A stretch of DNA of 64,000 nucleotides from Ahaetulla prasina (taxonomy: Eukaryota; Chordata; Lepidosauria; Squamata; Colubridae): NCBI RefSeq assembly GCF_028640845.1, contig NC_080548.1, positions 13,691,814-13,755,813 on the forward strand, written 5' to 3'. Shown piece by piece: positions 9,166-20,251 of this stretch (its first letter is position 1; each line of letters begins with the position of its first letter). The position numbers and the translations under genes are program-made. The notes beneath the pieces were generated by a model. It had not been told where the DNA came from, ran no database searches, and saw only the letters and a program-made list of their open reading frames with translations.

Positions 9166-10132
9166 TTGGTTTTGATGAATTACTAGTCTTATTTGTCTGG
9201 TAACGTCTACGGGCCATTGCCACGTTTCTCTAAACTCTCAAACTCCTCAGAAAGCAATTGGTAGTCAGGATGACAACAGGCATCGCGCCCCCCCCCCCCC
9301 CCAAAAAAATCTCGTTGTCAATTCCTCGTGCAGTTCATTGACACTTTAGTGTATGGTAATAAATGCATCAACTTTTCAAAACAAGTCAGTTCATACATTC
9401 AAAGCCACATTTCTATGACAGCAGGAATTTGTTTTAGAAATTGTACCACCTAAATAATACTGACAGGATAAATTCTCTCAGCAATTAGGAAGATACGTGA
9501 GCAGTAAAAATTAACCATAAAATAGTGGCAATGATACTTATCTTTCTCACCACAATGGAATCGTTCTTGCTTATCCTCTCCAGACAGTTAAATCATTTTG
9601 GGGGCTCGACTAACATGCTTTGCAATCCCTTTATAACTTTGGAATCCAAGTTTAGAAAGGCTGCAGAATTTCTTCTGAAAGGACTCCCTCCTTTCCTGTG
9701 GATCCATTCAACAGTCAATAACAGTTAAAACGCTGGGCTGTTCCTTCTTGTTCTGGCTTCTTCCCAGGCAAATAGGATTAGTTAATGGTAATTGTAGGAC
9801 TTGGGGTGTGATGAAGTTTTTTTGGCTCTATTACAGACTTCCCTTGTTTTTTTAATCTGGTTTTATGCTTTGATCCACTGTCAGCCTCAAAAACCAAGAA
9901 TGACATGGGGCGATTCATCCAAGCTAAGTTCTTTGTTGTTTCCCCACAAAGAAAGAATCTTGCCAGACTAAGCAGCCTACTCTCTGCATTTCCCATATAT
10001 ACTCTGGGAACTACTAAGAAGGAGCCATCTTCACCCTCTTTTTCTCCCACAAAATATCTGGACTAAGTTTTCTCTCATTCCTCTGGAATGCAGTCCCTCG
10101 CTCCTGGGAATCCAGCCTATTGTAGTCTACAC
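9166..10132. other. Unassigned stretch
   Basis: No gene or clear repeat. A run of about 14 C bases lies near 9289-9302. The part at 9880-9985 loosely resembles 3660-3800. Confidence 0.45.
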
Positions 10133-10135
10133 TTT

Positions 10136-10351
10136 GCACTTAGACTTATATACTGCTTCACAGTGCTTTTACAGCCCTCTGTAAGAGGTTTACAGAGTCA
10201 GCCTATTAGCCCCAACAATCTAGGTCCTCATTTTACTCACCTCGGAAGGATGGAAGGCTGAGACAAGCTTGAGCCTGATTCGAACTCCAGACAGTGGGCA
10301 GAGTTAGCCTGCAATACTGCATTCTAACCACTGCACCACTCCGGCTCTTCC
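10136..10351 (-). mobile_element. Sauria SINE
   Basis: A reverse copy from ACTTAGACTTATATACTGC through the core to CTAACCACTGCACC. Small deletions occur in the head. Confidence 0.8.
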
Positions 10352-10571
10352 ACCTTTCTGAAAATGAATATAAAGGGTGGAGTTTGAAGTGAATTCTAAC
10401 TCGGAAAACTGAGTTAATAGAATTTGCAGAACATTTACAAGGTGGTTTGTAGGATTTCGAATCTCTGAATAAGAATGCTGCAATGACTAGCAATTCTCAC
10501 AGTTATGAGACCATTTCCCTGTTCACAACTGCATTCTGCTACTTGCACAAAAATATTTTAGTAGGACCTGG

Positions 10572-10958
10572 CAGAGGTGAAATCCGAATGTTTCTACTAC
10601 CGGTTCTGCGGGCGTGGCATGGTGGGTGTGGTTTAGTTTGGTGGGCGTGGCAGGGGAAGGATACTACAAAATTTCCCTTCCCACCTCACTCCAGGGAAGG
10701 GATACTGCAAAATCTCCATTCCCACCACTCTCTTGGGGGAAGGATGTTGCAAAATCTCCATTCCCACCTCACTCCAGGGGAAGGATCTTGCAAAATCCCC
10801 ATTCCCTCCCCACTCCTGGGGGAAGGATATTGCAAAATCTCCATTCCCACCCCACTCTGGGGCCAGCCAGAGGTGGTATTTGCCGATTCTCCGAATTACT
10901 CAAAATTTCCGCTACCAGTTCTCCAGAACCTGTTAGAACCTGCTGGATTTCACCCCTG
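10572..10958 (+). mobile_element. hAT-like element, family A, five units
   Basis: It runs from CAGAGGTGAAATCC to GGATTTCACCCCT(G). The flanking GGACCTGG occurs on both sides with a one-base ambiguity. Five tandem units of about 41 bp lie inside. Open frames on both strands here are translations of these units, not a gene. Confidence 0.85.
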
Positions 10959-11665
10959 GACCTGGGGCTATAATCTATTATCCAATCAGATTTCAACATC
11001 CAAAGATTTTCAATTTAAAAAGAAAAGGACATTTTTTTAGAACATGTTATGACCTTATGAGTAACCTTGGGAGCGTTTCTATTTGCAGAAACCAGAGAAA
11101 GCTTAGCAGGAACAAGGTCCTAGATGCAAAATTAGGTCTGCATTTGTTTAATTTCCATAATTTATACCTCAGAATTAAATTTTACTTGGCATGTATGAGT
11201 GGGTTATTCTGTAATATTAAATTAGCATAGCACTTTTATAACTTCATTATTAGAAATTAATATGCACCTTCCTGCACTAAATTATATTCTTGACTAATTT
11301 CATTCTCTCTCAGTGTTCGAGTGATACCACCTATCTTGCCTGTTCAAGGAGGCAGAGAAAGGCAGTGAATGCTGCATTTCAATTATGCGAGAAAAGCTGC
11401 ACTTTATTCAAATATTCCTGTCTCTGCACTTTTCTTTTGTACTTTAGGTCTGTGCTGTTCTGAGCTGTTCCCACCCCTTAAGAGTTGACATTAACAGCGC
11501 CCGATTAAAAAAAAAGTGAATTTGATAGAGGAATAATTGTTCATTGTCAAGAGATCCAGATTAGGCTGTTGGAAAAGAACTGTCAGGAACAATGGAACTG
11601 CTTTGTCACTTAAGAAGTCATGGATCATGTTGGATAACTACTTTAACACCAAAGATGTTTGGGTT
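10959..11665. other. Unassigned AT-rich stretch
   Basis: No gene, RNA or repeat recognised. Confidence 0.45.
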
Positions 11666-11880
11666 TTTTTTCAAGAGGCAACCGAACTATCTGGTTTTTC
11701 TTTGAAGACATTTCGCTTCTCATCCAAGAAGCTTCTTCAGCTCTGACTGGATGGTGGGGAGCTGAAGAATGAGAAGTGAAACGTCTTCAAAGAAAAACCA
11801 CAAAGTCCAGTTGCCTCTTGAAAAAAAGCACATTTGGGACAAGCAAGACCTGGATGACTGAGAATCTCCATAGACTTTAA
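11666..11880. mobile_element. Foldback repeat, Penelope-like
   Basis: Two inverted arms begin and end with CAAGAGGCAACCGAACT and AGTCCAGTTGCCTCTTG. Each arm holds the GAAGCTTCTTGG / GAGAAG..GAAA motif found in the related copies at 24500, 35449, 38933 and 57513. The outer word CTGGATGACTGAGAATCTCC marks the family edge. The Penelope-like assignment is from memory and uncertain. Confidence 0.55.
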
Positions 11881-11917
11881 CCCAGTGTTGGCTGATTTTA
11901 CTCTTTTGCTGATTATT

Positions 11918-12645
11918 TTTATTTATTTATTTATCGAGTACATATTAGATAATACATATAAGTATAAGCATGAATTGAATACATAAAATGAATACAATTA
12001 AAGGGAACATTAGGACAGGGACGGTAGGCACGCTGGTGCTCTTACGCACGCCCCTTACAGACCTCTTAGGAATGGGGTGAGATCAACAGTAGACAGTCTT
12101 AGGTTAAAATTTTGGGGGGTTGGAGATGTAACAACAGAGTCAGGTAGTGCATTCCAGGCACTGACCGCTCTGTTGCTGAAGTCGTATTTTCTGCAATCGA
12201 GTTTGGAGCGGTTTACCTTAAGTTTGTATCTATTGTGTGCTCTTGTATTGTTGTGGTTGAAGCTGAAGTAGTCATTAACAGATAGGATATTGTAGCAGAT
12301 GATTTATGAGCTTCGCTTATGTCAGACCGAAGGCGGCGTAGTTCTAAGTTTTCTAAGCCCAGAATTTCAAGTCTGGTGGCATAAAGTATTTTGTTGCAAG
12401 CAGGGGACTGGAGGACTCTCCTTGTGAAATATTTCTGGACACGTTCAATTGTATTAATGTCCGATATGCAGTGCAGGTTCCAGACAGACGAGCTGTATTC
12501 GAGAATTGGTCTAGCAAATGTTTTGTATGCTCTGGTTAGTAGTGTGATATTACCGGAGAAGAAGCTACGCAAGATTAGGTTTACAACCCTTAATGCATCT
12601 AAAGAGCAGGTGGTAGACCACTGTCCATTTGGAGCAGGATACTTA
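11918..12645 (-). mobile_element. CR1-group LINE 3' portion
   Basis: The 3' end lies at the left with a TTTAT-rich tail. The minus frame at 12213-12572 encodes the C-terminal part of a LINE reverse transcriptase, including RPILEYSSSVWN and TIERVQKYFTRRVL. It is frameshifted beyond this, so not active. Related copies lie at 18681 and 43745. Confidence 0.85.
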
Positions 12646-13079
12646 AATTCTTGAATTTCAGGCTTGAAGAAATATCAGCCTCCAGATGTGCATGGGGATA
12701 GTAGCCATTTGGCAAGAGATCCAGTGATTGGGGGAGGGGGTGTCAATAAGACTTTCCAATATTTGCAAATGTCTGAAAAATACAAGACAGTCCCCAAATT
12801 TTTGGTCTCGTATGTTTTGGGGAGATACAAAAAGGTTGCTGGTGGACGCATCGTGTGGTTTCTTGGCAACATCTCTTCCACTCTGTCTTTCAACCTAATG
12901 AGATATCACAAGTCACAGCTGCACACTTTTAGCAGCATCCATAATAACAGGTCTAAATGGTTAGATTAATCTCCGAAGCTGTCAAAATGGTGGCATTCAA
13001 ATACAAAGAAGGAATAGTTAGATTTCCAAAATGTGATGCGCGTGGATTGTTCTGGATGAAAGTTGGAATTCTCTTAGAA
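12646..13079. other. Unassigned stretch
   Basis: Nothing recognised. Confidence 0.4.
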
Positions 13080-13362
13080 CAGGGGTGTCAAACTCAAGGC
13101 CCGTGGGCTGGATTCAGCCCATTGGATGCTTAGAGCAAGCCTGGAGGGCTGGCCTGGAAACAGCACAGGACTGGTCCGGAGTGCCTCTGCCAGCAAAAAT
13201 GGAGCTCTGCCTCAAAAGCCTCCCTCAGCCCCCTGCCAGCAAAAATGGAGCTGGAGATGCCCCCCCCCCAAGCTCCGTTTTTTGCTGGCAGAGGGCTATC
13301 AAAACAAACTAAAAACAAAACAAAAGGAAAAATGTTTCCCCTTTTGCATTTGAGCATGCAAG

Positions 13363-13540
13363 AAAGGACAGGAAAGGAGAAAGGGAAAGAGGAAAGAGAA
13401 AGAAGAGAAGGAAAGATGGGATGAGAGCAAGGAAGGAAAAAGAAGGAAAGAGGGGAAGGAAGAAGAAAGGAGAATGAAGAGGGAAGGAAAAAGAAGAAAA
13501 GGGAGGGAGGGAGGAAGATTATAATGAGAGTGAGGGAGGG
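13363..13540. repeat. Polypurine tract
   Basis: About 180 bases almost entirely A and G on the plus strand (GGAAAG-type words). It lies just upstream of the solo LTR. Confidence 0.85.
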
Positions 13541-13575
13541 TCTGAGGGAAGTTCTGCCTTAGCACTTGGCCACCA

Positions 13576-14189
13576 TGTTGTGGTCCACCAGCAGCCTGTG
13601 GAGCGGGCAATGGCGTCGGACAGCGATGAGGCTGAGGAAGAGCGTGGGCCAGTCCTGGAGGCTGAGGAAGACCCAGATGAGGGGTCTGCATCGGAGGCTG
13701 AGGTGGGGCCAGGGCCATCGGGGAGTGAGGTGCAGACTCCAGAGCCTGCAGAAGCTGACAGTAGTGAGGCAGAGGAACAGGAGGAGCATGTTCCTATTGC
13801 ATGCATGAGAAGAGCCGCCAGAAGGTAAGAGCAACTCAAGCAAAGAGGACGACTTGGGAGTAGGGCCAAGAGTTGATTGGCCCCTCCCATAAGGCTTAAA
13901 AGACCAGCAATAGCATTTGGGCTCTTTGCCAGAAAACAACGTTGATAGCTTCATCTTGTTGCATTTATTGTGTATTGGTGTCTTCTGAACGTTTGCAAGA
14001 AAGGCCTTTGGCAGTTTGCCTAATTGGACCAAGGTTGGTGATAGGACTGAGGGATTGTGTTGGGAGGAATTTGCTTTAATTTAGTTGAACTATGCTGAGA
14101 ATGAAGTAATTCTCAGCTGTTCGAATAAAGTTTGTTTGTTTTTACACTGACTGAGTTTCCTACTACCTACTTGGGCCTGGGTCACAACA
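13576..14189 (+). mobile_element. Solo LTR, copy 1
   Basis: Starts TGTTGTGGTCC and ends GGGTCACAACA, with near-matching 5-bp flanks CACCA and AACCA. It has an AATAAA signal near 14123. No internal retroelement sequence or second LTR is present, so it is a recombination remnant. Near its 5' end it carries an 82-codon acidic open frame at 13580-13828. The third copy proves the LTR boundaries. Confidence 0.8.
13580..13828 (+). CDS. Acidic open frame inside solo LTR
   Basis: An 82-codon frame rich in Asp, Glu, Ala, Ser and Pro, including SDSDEAEEE and QTPEPAEADS, ending in a basic MRRAARR. The copy at 27842-28153 (minus) keeps a related frame of 103 codons. In the copy at 52470-53035 part of the acidic region is deleted. 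Position within the LTR is unusual; it could be a short LTR-encoded peptide, the start of a gag-like frame, or chance retention in GC-rich DNA. No known domain is visible. Confidence 0.3.
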   Translation: MVHQQPVERAMASDSDEAEEERGPVLEAEEDPDEGSASEAEVGPGPSGSEVQTPEPAEADSSEAEEQEEHVPIACMRRAARR

Positions 14190-14311
14190 AACCATAGGTG
14201 CCCCCCACACAAGCCCTGTGTCATGCCCACCATGGCCACACCCACCCCTGGCCCTCCAAGGTCAAACACAACCCTGATGTGGCCTCCATGAAATCGAGTT
14301 TGACACCCCTG

Positions 14312-14522
14312 CCCTATGGTGAACAATGGGGCTTACTTAACAGCTGCGTCATTCACTTAATGATTCATTTTATTCATTTTATGACTGCCACATTCACAAC
14401 GACTGCTGCAAAACCCGTCATAAAATTGGGTCTGGTCTTATGGTAACCTGCTTTATGGTCATCACAATTTATCGCCAGAACTGTGGGCTCAATTACAATT
14501 GTAACTTGAGGGCTACCTATAA
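14312..14522 (-). mobile_element. Family D TIR element, diverged
   Basis: Words such as GGGCTCAATTACAATTGTAA and the terminal GAGGGCTACCTATA match family D in reverse. The other end is decayed. Confidence 0.5.
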
Positions 14523-15662
14523 TCTGTAATGTACAGAACTGGATATAATACGGCAGCTGCGGTCCAAACCAGTGCAGAATACACTGGGACTTTTTATGTG
14601 TCAGGATGTGGATGTTGTGCTTCTGTTCACAATGCCCAAGATTGCATGGTTTGCCACACCGCTTGCTCCCGTTCAGCTGGAGACGCACTACAGTTCTCCC
14701 CGAACCTCCATTGCGGTTTTTTGAAGTCCATTGAAATGTAAAGTTACTTCTTGATGAAGACTTTCCCAAGCTCGGGGAAACCTCACCTTTGGCTCATTCA
14801 AGTCAAAAGCTATCGGGCAGAATTTGAACTGTGATGGATGTTCTTTCTGTGCTATAAATTCCATTTTGATGCTCGGCGGCGGCTGCCTTCTTTCTGATCT
14901 TCATTGTCATTTTTCAGCGTCTCAGAAACAACCCTTTCCTCGGGACGGTTGCGAGGAATGAAATACGCTTTCCGTGCTCTGAACCTTGTCAAAAGGCTGA
15001 GGGTTATGAATCAAAACGAATATCTCCTGCACTATATTTCTCCGGTTATAATACTTGTCCAAGCAGAATTCTGCCTGCCTTTGAAGAGACAAACACAACA
15101 GCGACCTAGATAGGTGGCTGTGTGTCTCATTAGCAGTCTCTGGAGTCATCTGGTCTTTACCACCGAACCACCCTTTCTACCTAAGCCATCCCCTCTTTAT
15201 CTCTCTCTCTCTCTTTTTGTTTGGTCTGGTGTTTTTGCATGTAGCTGCTTAAAGTTGATGGGAAAAACAAGCCTGAGCAAATTACAAGCAACAGGAGTCC
15301 AGTGCCCTTGTGCTTAATGCTGGAAAACGGTTATTGGGGAAGACAATTAGTAGGGCGCAGTTGCCGGTGGAATTAAAATCTGCTTGAGCAGAAAAGGGGA
15401 AAAAGTTGGAAGCAGAATCTGTGGTTCTTTAGGCTCATACTGTATTTTTTTTCTAAAAAAAAAAAAAACACCTCAGAAGGGTCTTTTCTAATAAGCGATT
15501 TGAGCATCCCTTTCCATTTGTATTCCAAATCCATTTTTCCTAGATGCCGCTTGGTTCGGTTTTGCAGCAGGAAATGGATGAGGGGGCCCCTTTCCTGGTC
15601 TTGCTTTCTGCAGTTATGAAACAGTTGTGTTTCATCTTTTCCTGGAATTCTGTGCTCTCCTG
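14523..15662. other. Non-repeat stretch, function unknown
   Basis: About 1.1 kb with no recognised repeat apart from a short CT microsatellite near 15199-15213 and poly-A at 15457-15468. Composition is balanced. It is a candidate for unique or conserved non-coding DNA, but no exon with convincing splice sites was found. Confidence 0.4.
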
Positions 15663-16644
15663 TTCTCCTTCCTCCCACTCAAGATGTCAGCTGCCTGGTT
15701 GAAAATTGCCTGTAGCCGCCACACCTCCGTTTTGTTCATCTGGGCTACGGGAAACCTGTTTTCTTGGTTCCATTAAGAAATAACTAGCCGTTTCCTCCTG
15801 ATCCGAGCTGACATTTATCCTTAATTGTTCCCTCTGTCCTCTCCACTTTCCTTGCCAAGAACAGCCAATGTGTCATTAATTGGCCGGTTGATACTCGTGG
15901 GCATCGCTTTCCTGCTCCAGAGGAGATACAAGTGGAAGGTTCTCTTTTATTGCCTTGAATCTGATTATAAGAAGAGATAACAGCTTCTGCTAAAAGCATC
16001 CATATTCTTCTAATTCAAAGAATGGAATGCTATTATAGAGACTGAACTTAGTTCTTTTGTGTTATTATACAACCAAGCAGCCGCCAACGAGGACCATTAT
16101 ACTGATACATCCTGGCACATCGCTCTTTTTTGCAAATCTCTCATTTCCCTCCCGCATCGATATTCCAATTTGCAAAAATTTGGCCTGAGTTACAACTCCA
16201 TGCTTCAAGATAAAATCCAATGTATCCAAGGTGTACCAGGTTGGTGACCAGAAGCATAAGTAGATCATTTCCAGAAGGGATAAGTTACTGTAGCTTATTG
16301 GAGCAACACAAACAGGTGTTCTAAAACTTTCCTTGATTGATTTAATGTTATTTATTCTGGCTTGCCTCCCGGAAGCAAAGGTACCAGCATTTCCTCCACT
16401 TGATTTTCCCCCATAACAGCAACCCTGCAAAATAGATTGGATTGACAGAGAGTCAAACAGCACTTTAAATACTATATCACATTGGTTCTATTTTGCAATT
16501 AAGGAAGTGAGTTTGTTAGATTTATTTTCCACCTTTTGTGCAGGAGCTTAAAGAAGCAGGTATCTTCCTTCCTTCCTTCCTTCCTTTCCTCCCTCCTCCC
16601 ATCCTCCCTTCCTTCTTCCTTCCTTTCCTTCCTTCTTCCTTCTT
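15663..16644. repeat. Tandem duplication unit 1 (982 bp)
   Basis: Direct copy of 16645-17626. Both copies begin at TTCTCCTTCCTCCCACTC. The body is nearly identical, and the copies differ mainly in the pyrimidine tract at their right ends. The open frames within are duplicated with it and show no domain. Confidence 0.9.
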
Positions 16645-17630
16645 TTCTCCTTCCTCCCACTCAAGATGTCAGCTGCCTGGTTGAAAATTGCCTGTAGCCG
16701 CCACACCTCCGTTTTGTTCATCTGGGCTACGGGAAACCTGTTTTCTTGGTTCCATTAAGAAATAACTAGCCGTTTCCTCCTGATCCGAGCTGACATTTAT
16801 CCTTAATTGTTCCCTCTGTCCTCTCCACTTTCCTTGCCAAGAACAGCCAATGTGTCATTAATTGGCCGGTTGATACTCGTGGGCATCGCTTTCCTGCTCC
16901 AGAGGAGATACAAGTGGAAGGTTCTCTTTTATTGCCTTGAATCTGATTATAAGAAGAGATAACAGCTTCTGCTAAAAGCATCCATATTCTTCTAATTCAA
17001 AGAATGGAATGCTATTATAGAGACTGAACTTAGTTCTTTTGTGTTATTATACAACCAAGCAGCCGCCAACGAGGACCATTATACTGATACATCCTGGCAC
17101 ATCGCTCTTTTTTGCAAATCTCTCATTTCCCTCCCGCATCGATATTCCAATTTGCAAAAATTTGGCCTGAGTTACAACTCCATGCTTCAAGATAAAATCC
17201 AATGTATCCAAGGTGTACCAGGTTGGTGACCAGAAGCATAAGTAGATCATTTCCAGAAGGGATAAGTTACTGTAGCTTATTGGAGCAACACAAACAGGTG
17301 TTCTAAAACTTTCCTTGATTGATTTAATGTTATTTATTCTGGCTTGCCTCCCGGAAGCAAAGGTACCAGCATTTCCTCCACTTGATTTTCCCCCATAACA
17401 GCAACCCTGCAAAATAGATTGGATTGACAGAGAGTCAAACAGCACTTTAAATACTATATCACATTGGTTCTATTTTGCAATTAAGGAAGTGAGTTTGTTA
17501 GATTTATTTTCCACCTTTTGTGCAGGAGCTTAAAGAAGCAGGTATCTTCCTTCCTTCCTTCCTTCCTTCCTTTCCTCCCTCCCTCCCATCCTCCCTTCCC
17601 TTCTTCCTTTCCTTTCCTTCCCTTCTTCCC
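16645..17630. repeat. Tandem duplication unit 2 (982 bp)
   Basis: Second copy. Its right end merges into the longer CCTT/CCCTCC pyrimidine tract, which is expanded relative to copy 1. Confidence 0.9.
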
Positions 17631-17763
17631 TTCTTTTCTCCCTCCCTCCCATCCTCCCTCCCTCCCTCCCTTCGTCCCCCCCTCCCATCCTTCCTCCCCT
17701 TCCTTCCTTCCTTCCTTCCTTCCTTCCTTCCTTCCTTCCTTCCTTCCTTCCTTCCTTCCTTCT
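17545..17763. repeat. Polypyrimidine (CCTT)n/(CCTCC)n tract
   Basis: Over 200 bases of almost pure C and T, ending in more than fifteen CCTT tetramers. The open frames on both strands translate into Phe-Leu-Pro-Ser or Gly-Arg-Lys-Glu repeats and are not genes. Confidence 0.95.
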
Positions 17764-18312
17764 CCCTCTCAGCCCTTCTGAGAAAGGAACTAAGCTAAAG
17801 TCACCCCAGGAAATTCCATGGTTGAGAGTCAATTCATGCCTGCTTCTCCTCTGTCCTGTCCAACTCCCTAACCGCTATATTGCACCGGTTTTGGAAGAAA
17901 ACATTCTCTTTATTTATTAAATGGTGCTAAGCCCAGCTTTATGCTAGAATTTACTGCCTGAAATGTGGTGGTTTAGTCTAAGGGGACTTTAAAAAGGAAA
18001 TTGGGCAAACACATAGAGCCCTGGAGCTTCATCTCCTCCGTTCCTGAATTAATGGCTACTTCAGAAGATTTCGGTGTCTAAACTGCCTTTGTGATAACTC
18101 AATGAGCATCAGAAATACTGTTTTTAGCATGAACTCTGCTGTAAATAGAATAGCACATTCTAGATATTTGTAGCATGCCAGTCAATGACACACCAACTTT
18201 AATAAACTTTTTAATTCAAGAAACTATGCTAAGAATCCCCGGCCAACTTTTAAAACTGGGTTTTCCGGCTTTTTCTGCAGTCCACACTGAGCTGCCATTT
18301 GTGAGGTAAGCT
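17764..18312. other. Unassigned stretch
   Basis: Nothing recognised. Confidence 0.4.
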
Positions 18313-18474
18313 AGAGGTAGTCCTTGACTTACAACCACAGTTGAGCACAAAAATTTCCATTGCTATGCAAGGCAGTTGTGTAGCCCAGTTTCACTACCTT
18401 TCTGACCACAGCTGTTAAGTGAATCCAGCTGCCCCATTGCTTTTGCTTGTTGGAAGCCAGCTGGGAAGATTAGA

Positions 18475-18557
18475 ATAGAATAGAATAGAATAGAATAGAA
18501 TAGAATAGAATAGAATAGAATAGAATAGAATAGAATAGAATAGAATAGAATAGAATT
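18475..18557. repeat. (TAGAA)n microsatellite
   Basis: About sixteen near-perfect pentamers, continuous with the 3' end of the adjoining Snake1 LINE. Confidence 0.95.
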
Positions 18558-18681
18558 CTTTATTGGCCAAGTGTGATTGGACACACAAGGAATTTGTCTT
18601 GGTGCAGATGCTCTCAGTGTACATAAGAAGAAGAAAAATACATTCATCAAGAATCATGAATAGAATAGAATAGAATTCTTT
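18557..18681 (-). mobile_element. Snake1-type LINE 3' UTR pieces
   Basis: TTTATTGGCCAAGTGTGATT and following words are the inverted 3' end of a Snake1 LINE. A second tail of three TAGAA pentamers begins at 18658. Confidence 0.85.
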
Positions 18682-19790
18682 ATTTTTTTTATTTTTGTCA
18701 CAACAGTATACACAAACATCGTCATAAATAAAAACAAGATATCATGAAAGAAATATATGTATATATAAGTAAAAACATGTAACAACTATGTTAATTTGAT
18801 ATAATGAAGGGAACAATAGGACAGGAACGGTATGCACTTTGTGCTCTTATGCACGCCCCTTATAGTCCTCTTAGGAATGGGGTGAGGTCAATAGTAGACA
18901 GTTTTTGGTTGAAGATTTTGGGATTTTGAGTAGAGACTATGGAGTCAGGTAATGAGTTCCAAGCGTTAACAACTCTGTTACAGAAGTCATATTTTCTGCA
19001 ATCAAGTTTGAAGCGGTTGACATTAAGTTTAAATCTATTGTTTGCTCTTGTATTATTGCGATTGAAGCTGAAGTAGTCTTTAACAGGAAGGATATTGCAG
19101 TAGATGATTTTTTTTTATTTATTTTTTGCATTTATATCCCGCCCTTCTCCGAAGACTCAGGGCGGCTTACACTATGTCAGGCAATAGTCTTCATCCATTT
19201 GTATACTATATACAAAGTCAACTTATTGCCCCCCAACAATCTGGGTCCTCATTTTACCTACCTTATAAAGGATGGAAGGCTGAGTCAACCTTGGGCCTGG
19301 TGGGACTTGAACTTGCAATATTGCAGGCAGTTGCTGTTAATAACAGGCTGCATTAGCCTGTTGAGCCACCAGAGCCACACCATTTTGTGTGTTAAACACA
19401 GGTCATGTCGAAGTCGGTGGAGTTCTAAGTTTTCTAGTCCCAGGATTTCTAGCCTGTTGGAATAAGGTATTTTGTTGTTTTCGGAGGAGCGAAGAACTCT
19501 TCTAGTAAAATATTTCTGGATACATTCGATTGAATTAATGTCAGAGATGTGGTATGGGTTCCAGACGGATGAGCTGTATTCAAGAATAGGTCTGGCAAAT
19601 GTTTTGTATGCTCTAGTTAGTAGTGTAGAGTTTTTAGAAAAGAAGCTGCGTAAAATTAAGTTTACAACTCTTAGAGCCTTTTTTGCTATGTAGTTGCAGT
19701 GGACTTTGGCATTTAGGTCATTTGATATGAGAACTCCAAGGTCTTTAACAGGGTTAAACAGGGTTTAACAGGGTGGGTAGTGTACACTTG
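18681..19790 (-). mobile_element. CR1-group LINE 3' portion, SINE-interrupted
   Basis: Same family as 11918-12645 (GAACAATAGGACAGGAACGG, then GCACGCCCCTTATAG). It is split by the Sauria SINE at 19109-19381. Reverse-transcriptase coding is decayed. Confidence 0.85.
19109..19381 (-). mobile_element. Sauria SINE, full length
   Basis: From the BovB-like tail (TATCCCGCCCTTCTCCGAAG) through the core to the tRNA head in reverse, with a B-box-like element read on the minus strand as GTTCAAGTCCC. It is inserted in a CR1-group LINE. Confidence 0.9.
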
Positions 19791-20251
19791 GTATTGGCCA
19801 AGTGTGATTGGAAGCCAGCTGGGAAGGTTATAAATGGTGATCACATGACAAACCTCCCCCCCCCCCGGGACACTGCAACTATCAAATATCTGCCAGTTGC
19901 CAAGCACCCACTATATGTGGCCCTAGGGATCATGTGACCATAGGGATGCTGCAATGGTGAAAAGTGTGAAAAATGGTCCAAAGCCACTTTTTTCAGTGCC
20001 GTTGTAACTTTGAGCGGTCACTAATATGTGGTTGTAAGTCAAGGATTACGACTATGTCTGTATCACCAGCTGTTCTCCCATTCTTTTGGTTGTTGACATC
20101 TAGAGCTGTTTTTCTCAACTTTCTCAGTCTCCCATGATGTGGGTGGAATAAATGTGTCATTGGCTCATAAAATTCCCCTTTTCAGCCTGTAAATATTGGT
20201 TATTGGTCAGCAAAGATTGCTTCGTAGCACATGCCAGGGTCAAGCACTGTT

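Larger units (their letters stand above)
13080..14311 (+). mobile_element. hAT-like element, family B, carrying a solo LTR
   Basis: The TIRs are CAGGGGTGTCAAACTC and GAGTTTGACACCCCTG, an exact match at the ends. The interior has family B words, then a polypurine tract and an inserted solo LTR. No TSD is evident. Confidence 0.85.
18450..19826 (-). mobile_element. Composite Snake1/CR1 insertion with 19-bp TSD
   Basis: TTGGAAGCCAGCTGGGAAG at 18450-18468 and 19808-19826 brackets the insertion. Inside, from left to right: a (TAGAA)n tail, a Snake1 3' end, a second short (TAGAA)n with only the first bases of Snake1, a CR1-group LINE with a Sauria SINE in it, then the continuation GGCCAAGTGTGATTGG of the second Snake1. 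Confidence 0.75.
18313..20057 (+). mobile_element. Family D TIR element split by a LINE insertion
   Basis: The left part (GGTAGTCCTTGACTTACAAC, 18315-18468) and right part (GGTTGTAAGTCAAGGATTAC, ending near 20050) belong to one element. Between them lies a 1.34-kb retroelement insertion flanked by a 19-bp direct repeat. Confidence 0.75.

Noticed and set aside
17518..17832. Pro/Leu/Ser-rich and Gly/Arg/Lys-rich open frames
   Set aside because: Direct translation of the CCTT/CCTCC pyrimidine tract in both directions.
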